DNA from: Desulfatitalea sp. BRH_c12
GTDB lineage: Bacteria; Desulfobacterota; Desulfobacteria; Desulfobacterales; Desulfosarcinaceae
Reading direction: 5' to 3'
Assembly: GCA_000961655.1 (NCBI GenBank)
Contig: LADR01000020.1
Span: 1 to 64,000 of the forward strand
Length of the DNA: 64,000 bases
Below, in pieces: positions 27,200-34,592 of the stretch; the first letter of the stretch is position 1, and every line of letters starts with the position of its first letter. The position numbers and the translations under genes were made by a program. The notes beneath the pieces are model-generated. The model searched no databases. It was given only the letters and a program-made list of their open reading frames with translations, and had not been told where the DNA came from.

Positions 27200-28534
27200 G
27201 TGCAACCAAAATGGGTCTGGATGAATTGGAGCGGTCCGCTCGGCTATCGATGGACCATCTTCGGGCTGCTCAGTGTCATTTATTTTCTGGCATGCCTGCA
27301 CCGCATTTCGCCCACCATCATCGCACGCGATCTGGTTCTCGAGTTCGGAGCCGACGCGACGTCCCTGGGTCTGATGTCTTCTGCTTATTTCTACCTGTAT
27401 GCCGCAGCCCAACCGCCGGTGGGCGTTTTGTCGGATACGCTGGGCCCCAGGGCCGTGATAACCCTCTTTGCTCTTATTGCCGGCATCGGCGTCCTGCTTT
27501 TCGGGTTTGCGCCCAATATGACGATTGCCACCGTGGCTCGGGCCCTGATCGGCGTTGGTGTGGGCGGCGTCTTTATTCCGGCCCTCAAAATCTTTTCACA
27601 ATGGTTTCGCAGCAGTGAGTTCGCGGCGATCACCGGCATTTTTCTGGCCTCAGGCAACGCGGGCAATATTGCCGCCTCCCTGCCGCTGACCTACCTGGTG
27701 GTGCTGTTGGGTTGGCGCATGTCCTTCTGGGCGATCGGCGGCTTTACGCTGTTTCTGGTGGCCGTGTGCTGGCTGGTTCTGCGCGACAAACCGGAAGACA
27801 AAGGATGGCGGCCGGTCGAAATGGCGCTGCCGGCCTCCAGCGCTTTCAACGACCAGCCTGCCAATATCGGCACTTTCAAACGCTTCGGCATTGTCCTCAA
27901 AAAACCCGATTTCTGGCTGGTGACCGGATCCTACTTTTTTTTCGGTGGTCCGACCCTCACGTTTCAAGGCCTTTGGGCCGTGCCCTACCTGATGGACGTC
28001 CACGGTTACAGTCGCATGCAGGCCGGCGGACTGCTGATGCTGATGCCGCTTGGCCTTGTGATCGGCGCCCCGCTCTTCGGCTTTTTGGCAGACCGGTTGC
28101 CCTTCGGCCGTAAGTCCATTTTAACCAGCGCGTTGGGCGTGGCCCTGGCGTGCTGGTCGGTTTTTCTTCTCAGCGGCGGAAAACCGCCCGCGATGATGAT
28201 AGCCCCCCTGTTTCTGATCAGCGGCGCCTGCGGCGGCGGCGCCCTCTCGCTTTACATGACCATCACCAAAGAATTGTTTCCCACCTGGCTGACCGGCACC
28301 GCCATGGGGTTGATGAACCCGGCGGCTTTCCTGGCCACGGCTCTGTTCCAGCCGTTTTCGGGTTTTCTCATGGATGCCGTTGGGCGCAGCGGGACGGCTT
28401 ACCCGCTGCAGGCCTACCATTATGTATTCATCGCCATCTGCCTGTCACTGGCGCTCGCGCTGATCGTCGCCCTGCCCCTGTCCGTGACGCGCGGACCCAA
28501 TAGATCCGCGCCTTTCAGGATCCCAAAGAAGTAA
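27200..28534 (+). CDS. Major facilitator superfamily transporter
   Basis: 444 residues with 12 predicted membrane helices. The N-terminal half carries the family A-motif region (GVLSDTLGPRAVITLFA, G-x-x-x-D), and the C-terminal half its echo FLADRLPFGRKSILT. The opening YFLACLHRISPTIIARDL resembles the hexuronate/phthalate-type and Nar-like anion transporters of sulfate reducers. GTG 27200 with AGAGG upstream is taken as the start; a TTG at 27137 would add 21 unlikely residues. Substrate cannot be told from sequence; the neighbouring amidohydrolase suggests an organic acid. Confidence 0.88.
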   Translation: MQPKWVWMNWSGPLGYRWTIFGLLSVIYFLACLHRISPTIIARDLVLEFGADATSLGLMSSAYFYLYAAAQPPVGVLSDTLGPRAVITLFALIAGIGVLLFGFAPNMTIATVARALIGVGVGGVFIPALKIFSQWFRSSEFAAITGIFLASGNAGNIAASLPLTYLVVLLGWRMSFWAIGGFTLFLVAVCWLVLRDKPEDKGWRPVEMALPASSAFNDQPANIGTFKRFGIVLKKPDFWLVTGSYFFFGGPTLTFQGLWAVPYLMDVHGYSRMQAGGLLMLMPLGLVIGAPLFGFLADRLPFGRKSILTSALGVALACWSVFLLSGGKPPAMMIAPLFLISGACGGGALSLYMTITKELFPTWLTGTAMGLMNPAAFLATALFQPFSGFLMDAVGRSGTAYPLQAYHYVFIAICLSLALALIVALPLSVTRGPNRSAPFRIPKK

Positions 28535-28577
28535 AGTTGCGCAGGACGGATCGCATGGCGCGGACCACCCGCCCGGC

Positions 28578-29468
28578 TCACCGTCGCTCGAGACCGGGAT
28601 GTTGCACAGAAAAACTTCCAAAAGTACATACCGGCTGCGCCTGAGGGCATGCCTGGTTCAACAGGCGCAGGCCGTTGGCATAAAAAACCTGCTCATAAAA
28701 CGCATCCGACAAATCAAGCCCGCGAAGATAATCAATTTCACCCCGCCGGGGCAAAATGACATGCGGAAAATCCGATCCGTAGACAATGCGGCTTTTGTAC
28801 TTCTCCAGATAGCTGGGGTCGAGATTGAAAGTAAAAGGCAATCCGGGCCAGAAGCTGTATGCAGTATCGAGGTAGAGTTGGGGATGGCGGTCGAGCAGTT
28901 CCATAAACGGCAGAAATTCAAGCCCGCCCATGTGCGGAATGGTCGCCGGCAAATCAGGAAACCGATCGAGCACTTTACGCATCTGCGCGCACCCGACGAA
29001 TTTATTTCCTGTGGGACCGTTGCCCACATGCAGCAAAAGACGTTTTTTGCGTTCGATCACCATTTCATACAAAGGAAAAAGGCGTTGGTCATGCGGATAG
29101 ATCTTCTGCACCTGAAAATGCATTTTGATGCCAACCACGCGCGGGTGATCGAGCATGCGCCGGGCAGCGGTCACGGCATCGGGGTCGTCCGGGTGAAAAG
29201 CCGCGAAGCAATACAAATCCGAACATTCATCCAGCACACGGACATTCCACGCGTTCATGGGTCCGGCGATGCCACGCTTGTGGGCATAATTCGAAAAGAC
29301 GATCGGACCGACGCCTTTGCGGCGCAGGTAGTCGATGCACTCTTTGTAATAAAGTTTGTGAAGCACTTCCACCCCATGCGCGCTGAAATATTTCCAGATG
29401 GCATCGAAGCCTTTGTCCGGAAACAGATGGACATGAAAGTCGATGATCGATGGGGCCGTCTTTTTCAT
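28578..29468 (-). CDS. Amidohydrolase family 2 (TIM-barrel) protein
   Basis: 296 residues. The metal-binding start IIDFHVHLFPD, HVGNGPTGNKFVGC, a TIPHMGGLEFLPF block and the C-terminal GSDFPH motif give the His/His/His/Asp set of the amidohydrolase-2 (ACMSD/gamma-resorcylate decarboxylase) group, which either hydrolyse or decarboxylate ring acids. I start at ATG 29468 (AGGA nine bases upstream). The same frame stays open to 29684, but the extra sequence resembles a different, eroded gene. Convergent with the MFS gene, 43 bases apart. Confidence 0.85.
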   Translation of the reverse strand: MKKTAPSIIDFHVHLFPDKGFDAIWKYFSAHGVEVLHKLYYKECIDYLRRKGVGPIVFSNYAHKRGIAGPMNAWNVRVLDECSDLYCFAAFHPDDPDAVTAARRMLDHPRVVGIKMHFQVQKIYPHDQRLFPLYEMVIERKKRLLLHVGNGPTGNKFVGCAQMRKVLDRFPDLPATIPHMGGLEFLPFMELLDRHPQLYLDTAYSFWPGLPFTFNLDPSYLEKYKSRIVYGSDFPHVILPRRGEIDYLRGLDLSDAFYEQVFYANGLRLLNQACPQAQPVCTFGSFSVQHPGLERR

Positions 29469-29469
29469 T

Positions 29470-29684
29470 GAATGCATTCCTGTTTCGCCGCCTCGGGTAT
29501 GCTCGCATACGACGCGGCGACGTTGGGCATGGACACCAGGTCGGTGGACAGAAGCATCCGCAGACCGAATTTCCTGCCAGCCGTCGATGTGCGCCGCGCG
29601 CCTGGCCGCGGCTCTGAGGCGGTCCCAATCAGCGGCGCGACCGTCGTTCGGACTTTGCAGGTATTGTTGGGCTGTTCTGATCAT
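29470..29684 (-). pseudogene. Possible gene remnant upstream of the amidohydrolase
   Basis: The minus frame from 29684 opens with MIRTAQQYLQSPNDGR, which resembles the N-terminus of 4-hydroxybutyryl-CoA dehydratase / 4-hydroxyphenylacetate 3-hydroxylase family proteins, then loses any likeness. In another frame, the last 35 codons before a TGA at about 29466 (ending YASIPEAAKQECIQ) also read like protein. Together they suggest a gene with most of its middle deleted. No full domain remains; recognition rests on a short match from memory. Confidence 0.35.
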
Positions 29685-29693
29685 GGTTTAAAT

Positions 29694-29711
29694 GTCCCTT
29701 CTTGAAGGGAC
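29694..29711. promoter_or_regulatory. Short perfect palindrome
   Basis: GTCCCTT-CTTG-AAGGGAC: seven-base arms with a four-base centre, in the gap between the gene remnant and the winged-helix gene. It could be an operator or an RNA hairpin. The rest of the gap (29712-29943) shows nothing I can name. Confidence 0.3.
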
Positions 29712-29943
29712 GTTGCCAGAGGGCCGCAACCGGATAAAACTCCGTTCATTTATCAAATACCCCTTTTCAAATGTCAAATAGCAATTAGGGACTTTTTCGG
29801 CCCTTAAGCCTGTCTCGTGCACGAGGCGCGCCTCGCTGCTACGACTGCAGCAGCCACGCCTGACGAATTGACACCATGAAAACCATGGATATCATTCAAG
29901 ACCACGAAAACCGAATACATTCAAATAGTGTCCAAAGGATTCC

Positions 29944-30555
29944 ATGGAAAAGACAAAGATCTCGCAACTCATCGACGCAGGGATTCTCATAGAAAAGACC
30001 AAAACCGGTTTTACCGTGCGTGAGTTGATGTCAGCCCTGCATTGGCGTGAAGACCAGACCCAGTATGCTCGAAATGTGATGGTTGCATTGACGAATAAAG
30101 GGCAAGCCATCAAACTGAACAATTCCAGACCTGTGGTTTACTCGTTCAAAAAAAAGGGCACTGCACCCGCCAAGGGCACGGCCAAAGCCGCCAAAGGCCA
30201 GACCCGCCCACACGCCGAGCAGCCCACGCGAGCTGCATCGGCACCGCAAGCTTCCGAGGAACACGCCCCGCGGCCGGTGAACGCTTCTGCGAAGGCGGTG
30301 GCATCGCATGAAGGCCTGGCCCAACGGGATATACCGTTGGAACCGCAGTCCGGAGGGGAGATTCAGCATATCCGGAAGCTGGAACGCCGCATCACGGAAT
30401 TAGAGGCTGAGTTGGTTGACATCAAAAGAAAACTTGGAGAAGCCCAAACACGCATCGGCGAACAGGACCGCATGATCGCAAGGCAGGATCGGATCATCCT
30501 TGGCCAAAAAAAGGATCGGAAATCGCCGATTACCATCTGGAAAAGACGGTCTTAA
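29944..30555 (+). CDS. Winged-helix-like protein with coiled-coil tail, unknown function
   Basis: 203 residues in three parts. Residues 1-70 read as a small winged helix (KISQLIDAGIL, TVRELMSALHW, QYARNVMVALTNKGQAIKL). Residues 70-135 are Ala/Pro/Lys-rich low complexity. Residues 138-190 form a heptad-like coiled coil (IRKLERRITELEAELVDIKRKL), with a basic end. This layout fits a DNA-binding protein that dimerises by its tail, but I recognise no family. It is the last gene inside the inverted-repeat frame. Note that no strong ribosome site precedes ATG 29944 (GGATTCC only). Confidence 0.7.
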   Translation: MEKTKISQLIDAGILIEKTKTGFTVRELMSALHWREDQTQYARNVMVALTNKGQAIKLNNSRPVVYSFKKKGTAPAKGTAKAAKGQTRPHAEQPTRAASAPQASEEHAPRPVNASAKAVASHEGLAQRDIPLEPQSGGEIQHIRKLERRITELEAELVDIKRKLGEAQTRIGEQDRMIARQDRIILGQKKDRKSPITIWKRRS

Positions 30556-30604
30556 CCGTCACACAGCAGACCCGGGAGGCGGTTCCCGAAAATTATTAAA
30601 TTTC

Positions 30605-30637
30605 GGTTATCCACTTCGGCCAAGTGAGATACGGGTG
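30605..30637. repeat. Repeat C', right copy
   Basis: Inverted partner of 26515-26547, 30 of 33 bases identical after complementing. Starts with GGTTATCCACTTCGG, again the end sequence of repeat A. Lies 50 bases after the stop of the winged-helix gene. Confidence 0.75.
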
Positions 30638-30691
30638 GGAGGTAACGAGGAAAATTCATGTTGGCCAAAGCCTCGAATATGGCGCCGGAAT

Positions 30692-30790
30692 GTAGGGTGG
30701 GCATTGCCCACCACCGCGCTATTGCATCATCATCGGTTTCTGACACCGATCCCGCCAAACGATTGGATAGACACCGGAGCGAACAGCCTA
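30692..30790. repeat. Repeat B', right half-copy
   Basis: Begins with the 21-base family B end (30692-30712) and continues with interior sequence shared with the complement of 26300-26443 (CGATTGGATAGACA) and of 39563-39732 (GGTTTCTGACAC). The other end is missing; repeat A' starts 20 bases further on, so it was probably cut by that insertion or by deletion. Orientation is opposite to the left copy. Confidence 0.7.
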
Positions 30791-30809
30791 ACCAATATTT
30801 AATTTTTCT

Positions 30810-31003
30810 GGTTATGCACTTCGCTCCAGTAAGACAGGTATGGGGTGTCATAAGAAGGTTACGTTGTGATTTTTAGAACCTTTAACAAAAGCATGCACGT
30901 AAAAGCGGAAGGTGAGCATGTCAATCGACAGAATGCCTCCCTTTACACTTTAAACTTTACACTTAACACTTCGCCATAAATCACTGGAGCGAAGTGCATA
31001 ACC
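30810..31003. repeat. Repeat A', right copy (MITE-like, 194 bp)
   Basis: Its 21-base ends (30810-30830 and 30983-31003; outer part GGTTATGCACTTCG) are perfect inverted repeats. The interior matches the complement of 26076-26278 at about 90%, with a short deletion near 30905-30910. It has no coding capacity. It is the better preserved copy and defines the element's limits. Confidence 0.85.
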
Positions 31004-31124
31004 AAATTAATTTTTTGAAATCTTGCAACACCGCTTGTTTCTTCGGCGGGGTCGGCGTATCGTTGCCTGCTTTCACACCATACCCTGTAAGGTACTTACC
31101 GATGTGTTCTCAAGGATGTGGATC

Positions 31125-32540
31125 ATGCTGCCCTATTCTTCTATCCAACGTGAAAAATTCATAGCGGCCAATGCCACCGAATATGGCGCCCAGGCTCAAA
31201 CGCTTGCCTGGGCAGCCCCCGCGCAGACAGCCTGCGCGCAAGAACGTCGCATGCACGCGCTGGCGGAGATGGCGCCGCACATAGAACTGGCCGCCAAGCA
31301 GACGAAGCCCCATTGGCGAGCGCTCTCACCAGGATGCCGCATCTGCGCCCGCGGAGAATGGTCGTGTCTGTTCATCAACGGGCAATGCAACTGCCGCTGC
31401 TTTTATTGCCCCACCGCCCAAAACGATGTTGGTGTTCCCACAACCAACCGGCTCGCGTTTCCAACGCCCGCCGAATATGCCGAGTATGTCGAACGGTTCA
31501 ATTTTTCAGGCGTCAGCATCAGTGGCGGCGAACCACTGTTGACCTTCGATCGCACCCTGCGCTATATCGCTGCGGTGCGCCGGCGCTCGGGCAGCGCGGT
31601 GCATATCTGGATGTACACCAACGGTACCCTGGCCACTGCCCAGCGGCTGAAACAGTTGCACGCCGCCGGCCTGGATGAGATTCGCTTCGACATCAGCGCA
31701 GCCGGCTACGACCTGGAAAAACCACGCATGGCCGCTGACCTGATCCCCTGCGTGACGGTCGAAATTCCGGCCATTCCCGAAGACGGCGAGCGCCTGACCG
31801 CTCTGCTGCCGCAGCTGCACCAGGTGGGTGTGCGGCATCTCAATCTACACCAGCTGCGCCTGACGCCTTACAACTTTGCCCATCTTCAGAAACGCAATTA
31901 CACGTTTATGCATGGGGAAAGCGTCACCGTCCTTGAATCGGAACTGACCGCCTTATCGTTGCTGCAAACCGCCTGCCAGCAGGAACTGGCGCTGCCGATC
32001 AACTACTGTTCGTATGTGTACAAACGCCGTTATCAACAAGCCGCCGTGCGCCGGCGCAATGCACAAAGCATGGTGAAGCCCTTCGAATCGGTCACTGAAA
32101 GCGGTTTTATCCGATCGCTTGCGCTGGTCGGGACCTTAGCAGAGGTGGATGTCCAGGCTGAACGGTTGCGGCAAGCGCCTATCGATAGCACCCTGTGGTC
32201 GTTGAGTGCGAAAAAAGACCGGCTTGTATTCCACCCGTCGCTCTGGCCGCGCATCGACATCGGCGCCGGCCGCCTCCTGCTGTCGTATGCGGAGGCGGTG
32301 CTTGCGCCGAACATCTCTTACCGCTATACTTTTACCGAACTGCGACTGAAAAGCGGTAAAAAGATCTATCTTGAAAAACGCCCGCTGGGCACCGATATCG
32401 AGATGGCTGCGCAAACGCATCGTCTTTTCGAAAAAATGGCTGTGAACGGCGGCGCGTGCTCACCGGATGCGCAGGAAACGCTTCAGGACGAGATTCTCGA
32501 TTATGAATTCATTCGCGCCGGACTGCAGGAATATTTTTGA
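31125..32540 (+). CDS. Radical SAM protein
   Basis: 471 residues. The [4Fe-4S]/SAM motif is CNCRCFYCP (CxxxCxxC), preceded by extra cysteines in SPGCRICARGEWSC, and followed by GVSISGGEPLLT, the SAM-binding GGEP block. A C-terminal 200 residues of unknown fold follow. ATG 31125 has AAGGA at ideal spacing; ATG 31116 is possible. The stop codon is one base before the sigma-54 activator ATG, so the two are co-transcribed. The substrate is not evident; the extra upstream cysteines could hold a second cluster or be structural. Confidence 0.85.
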   Translation: MLPYSSIQREKFIAANATEYGAQAQTLAWAAPAQTACAQERRMHALAEMAPHIELAAKQTKPHWRALSPGCRICARGEWSCLFINGQCNCRCFYCPTAQNDVGVPTTNRLAFPTPAEYAEYVERFNFSGVSISGGEPLLTFDRTLRYIAAVRRRSGSAVHIWMYTNGTLATAQRLKQLHAAGLDEIRFDISAAGYDLEKPRMAADLIPCVTVEIPAIPEDGERLTALLPQLHQVGVRHLNLHQLRLTPYNFAHLQKRNYTFMHGESVTVLESELTALSLLQTACQQELALPINYCSYVYKRRYQQAAVRRRNAQSMVKPFESVTESGFIRSLALVGTLAEVDVQAERLRQAPIDSTLWSLSAKKDRLVFHPSLWPRIDIGAGRLLLSYAEAVLAPNISYRYTFTELRLKSGKKIYLEKRPLGTDIEMAAQTHRLFEKMAVNGGACSPDAQETLQDEILDYEFIRAGLQEYF

Positions 32541-32541
32541 T

Positions 32542-34314
32542 ATGCCCGACAAACCAGAATTAACCCGCGACCCGACCGGGCCCGACTCACTCTATCGCGG
32601 TGTTTTCGAAAACACCGGCGCCGGCACGATCATCATCGAGAAGGACACCACTATTTCGATGGTCAACTCCGGGTTTGCCAAAATGTTAGGCTACCGCAAA
32701 GAAGAGATTGAAGGCAAAATCACCTGGCCAAGCGTCATTGCCGACCCAGACGACCGCGAACGCATGCTGCGCTACCACGTTCAGCGACGCCAGGCCGCCA
32801 AAGGCGTCCCGGTGGAGTATGAATTCAAACTGCTGACCGCGGACGGGAGTAAAAAAGACATCTGGCTGCGGGTGGATATGATCACCGGTACGGATCGCAG
32901 TGTAGCTTCCTTGACCGATATCACCAGCTTGAAAAAAGCGCAGCGCGACCTGCAAGCCAGTGAATCCAAACTGAGCGGCTTTCTGGAAGCCTTTGGCGGG
33001 TTCACTTACACCTGCACCCGGGATTTTCGCATTCTTTATCTGAACAAAACCCTGCAGACGTTGCTCGGCCGTGATGTGACCGGCGAAAAGTGCCACCAAG
33101 CCATTTTCAAAATGGAACAGCCCTGCCCCTGGTGCGGCGAACATGTCTGGAAAGGCGAAATCGTCAAGCAGGAGTTCCAATGCCCGACGTCCGGACGCTG
33201 GTATTATGCCATCAGTTCGCCGGTGTACGGACCCAACGATACCGTGGCCGAGAAGCAGACCGTGATCATCGATATCCACCAACGCAAGCAGACCGAACTG
33301 GCCCTGAAGGAGAAAGAGCTTTATCTGGCCAAGGAAAACACCCGTCTGCGTGCGGCCATCAAGGAGCGCTACCGCTTTGGTGATATCGTGGGCAAGAGTG
33401 CGGCCATGCAAAAGGTTTATGAGCTGATTCTAAGAGCGGCCGCAACCGATACCAGCGTCATCATACTTGGGGAATCGGGCACCGGCAAGGAGCTTGTGGC
33501 CCATGCCATCCACACGATGAGCGACCGCGGCGCGCAGCCTTTCGTGCCGGTCAACTGCGGCGCCATTCCGCCTAACCTGATGGAAAGCGAATTTTTCGGC
33601 TACAAACGCGGCGCCTTCACCGGTGCCGATCAGGACAAACCCGGCCTGTTCGCATATGCCGACCAGGGCACGCTGTTCCTCGATGAAATCGGAGAGATCA
33701 GGGAGCAAATGCAGGTCAAATTGCTGCGCGTGTTGGAAGGCAGCGGCTTTACACCCATCGGTGGGCTGGCGGTACAGAAAAACCACGCACGCATTATCAG
33801 CGCCACCAATAAGAGTTTGGTGCGCCTTCTGGAAAAAGGGCGCATGCGCGAAGATTTTTTTTACCGCGTCAATATCTTTCCGATTCAACTTCCGCCGCTG
33901 CGCGAGCGCAAGGAAGACATCCCATTGCTGGCGGAACATTTTCTGGCCAAGCACGGACGGGAGGGAAGCGCGACCGTATTGCGCGGACACGAACTGGAGG
34001 CCCTGATCGACCATGACTGGCCCGGCAACGTGCGCGAACTGGAAAATACGATTCAGCGCTATATTGGTACGAACACGCTGGATTTCATGGGCATCGCCCT
34101 CCGGGCGCCAGGCGGGACCGCCGGCGGTCTGGCGCTGCAAATGCTTCCGATGGAACAATCCTTGCGCGAAGCCACCCAGTCCTTCGAAAAAGCCTACCTG
34201 TTTGCCCTGCTCAACAAGTATCAGTGGAACCGCACCAAGGTGGCCGCAATCCTGGGGATCGAGCGTAAGACCCTCTATTTGAAGATGAAACATCTCAATA
34301 TTCAGGGCCGATGA
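32542..34314 (+). CDS. Sigma-54-dependent transcriptional activator with two PAS domains
   Basis: 590 residues. PAS 1 (about 18-125, ENTGAGTIIIEKDTTISMVN) and PAS 2 (about 145-265, which holds a CPWC cysteine pair) sense the signal; the AAA+ domain (about 285-510) has Walker A GESGTGKE, the sigma-54-contact loop RGAFTGA, Walker B GTLFLDEIGE and an intact arginine-finger region. The C-terminus ends in a Fis-type helix-turn-helix (NRTKVAAILGIERKTLYLKM). It directly precedes a -24/-12 promoter and two palindromes in front of the acyl-CoA ligase gene and is their likely activator. The CPWC pair may make PAS 2 redox- or metal-sensitive. Confidence 0.93.
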   Translation: MPDKPELTRDPTGPDSLYRGVFENTGAGTIIIEKDTTISMVNSGFAKMLGYRKEEIEGKITWPSVIADPDDRERMLRYHVQRRQAAKGVPVEYEFKLLTADGSKKDIWLRVDMITGTDRSVASLTDITSLKKAQRDLQASESKLSGFLEAFGGFTYTCTRDFRILYLNKTLQTLLGRDVTGEKCHQAIFKMEQPCPWCGEHVWKGEIVKQEFQCPTSGRWYYAISSPVYGPNDTVAEKQTVIIDIHQRKQTELALKEKELYLAKENTRLRAAIKERYRFGDIVGKSAAMQKVYELILRAAATDTSVIILGESGTGKELVAHAIHTMSDRGAQPFVPVNCGAIPPNLMESEFFGYKRGAFTGADQDKPGLFAYADQGTLFLDEIGEIREQMQVKLLRVLEGSGFTPIGGLAVQKNHARIISATNKSLVRLLEKGRMREDFFYRVNIFPIQLPPLRERKEDIPLLAEHFLAKHGREGSATVLRGHELEALIDHDWPGNVRELENTIQRYIGTNTLDFMGIALRAPGGTAGGLALQMLPMEQSLREATQSFEKAYLFALLNKYQWNRTKVAAILGIERKTLYLKMKHLNIQGR

Positions 34315-34342
34315 TCGAAGGCGACCGGCCCAAACAACGTAA

Positions 34343-34360
34343 TGAGTTATTTATGACTCA
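34343..34360. promoter_or_regulatory. Upstream activator site 1 for the ligase promoter
   Basis: TGAGTTA-TTTA-TGACTCA: a dyad with one mismatch, seven-base arms and a four-base spacer, about 190 bases upstream of the predicted start of transcription. It matches site 2 closely. The position and symmetry suit binding by a sigma-54 activator. Confidence 0.65.
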
Positions 34361-34430
34361 TTGCGGGTATTTCCCTCTTATTTACTAATTAGTATTAATA
34401 TAAGCTATTTATCCTATAGGAGACCCGATG

Positions 34431-34448
34431 CGAGTCACTCATGACTCA
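34431..34448. promoter_or_regulatory. Upstream activator site 2 for the ligase promoter
   Basis: CGAGTCA-CTCA-TGACTCA, the same half-site and spacer as site 1. Centre-to-centre spacing from site 1 is 88 bases, and it lies about 110 bases upstream of the predicted start. Confidence 0.65.
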
Positions 34449-34523
34449 CCGCTGATTCGCTTCAAAATACCTATCTTTCTATAACTACTAAACACCATTC
34501 ACAAAATTATCATTCGCCAACAA

Positions 34524-34539
34524 TGGCATCTTCCTTGCT
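34524..34539 (+). promoter_or_regulatory. Sigma-54 promoter of acyl-CoA ligase gene
   Basis: TGGCAT-CTTCC-TTGCT fits the -24/-12 consensus (TGGCAC-N5-TTGCW) with one change, and the GG and GC pairs are separated by the required 10 bases. Predicted transcription start near 34550, 43 bases before the ligase ATG. Confidence 0.75.
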
Positions 34540-34592
34540 TTATCCCTGGCCATCAGCCCGATCCCTTCACCCTCAACCCATCAGGAGGCAAA

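Noticed and set aside
26076-31003. Classical composite insertion-sequence transposon
   Set aside because: No transposase or remnant of one is visible in either flank or between them; the repeats are too short to encode one.
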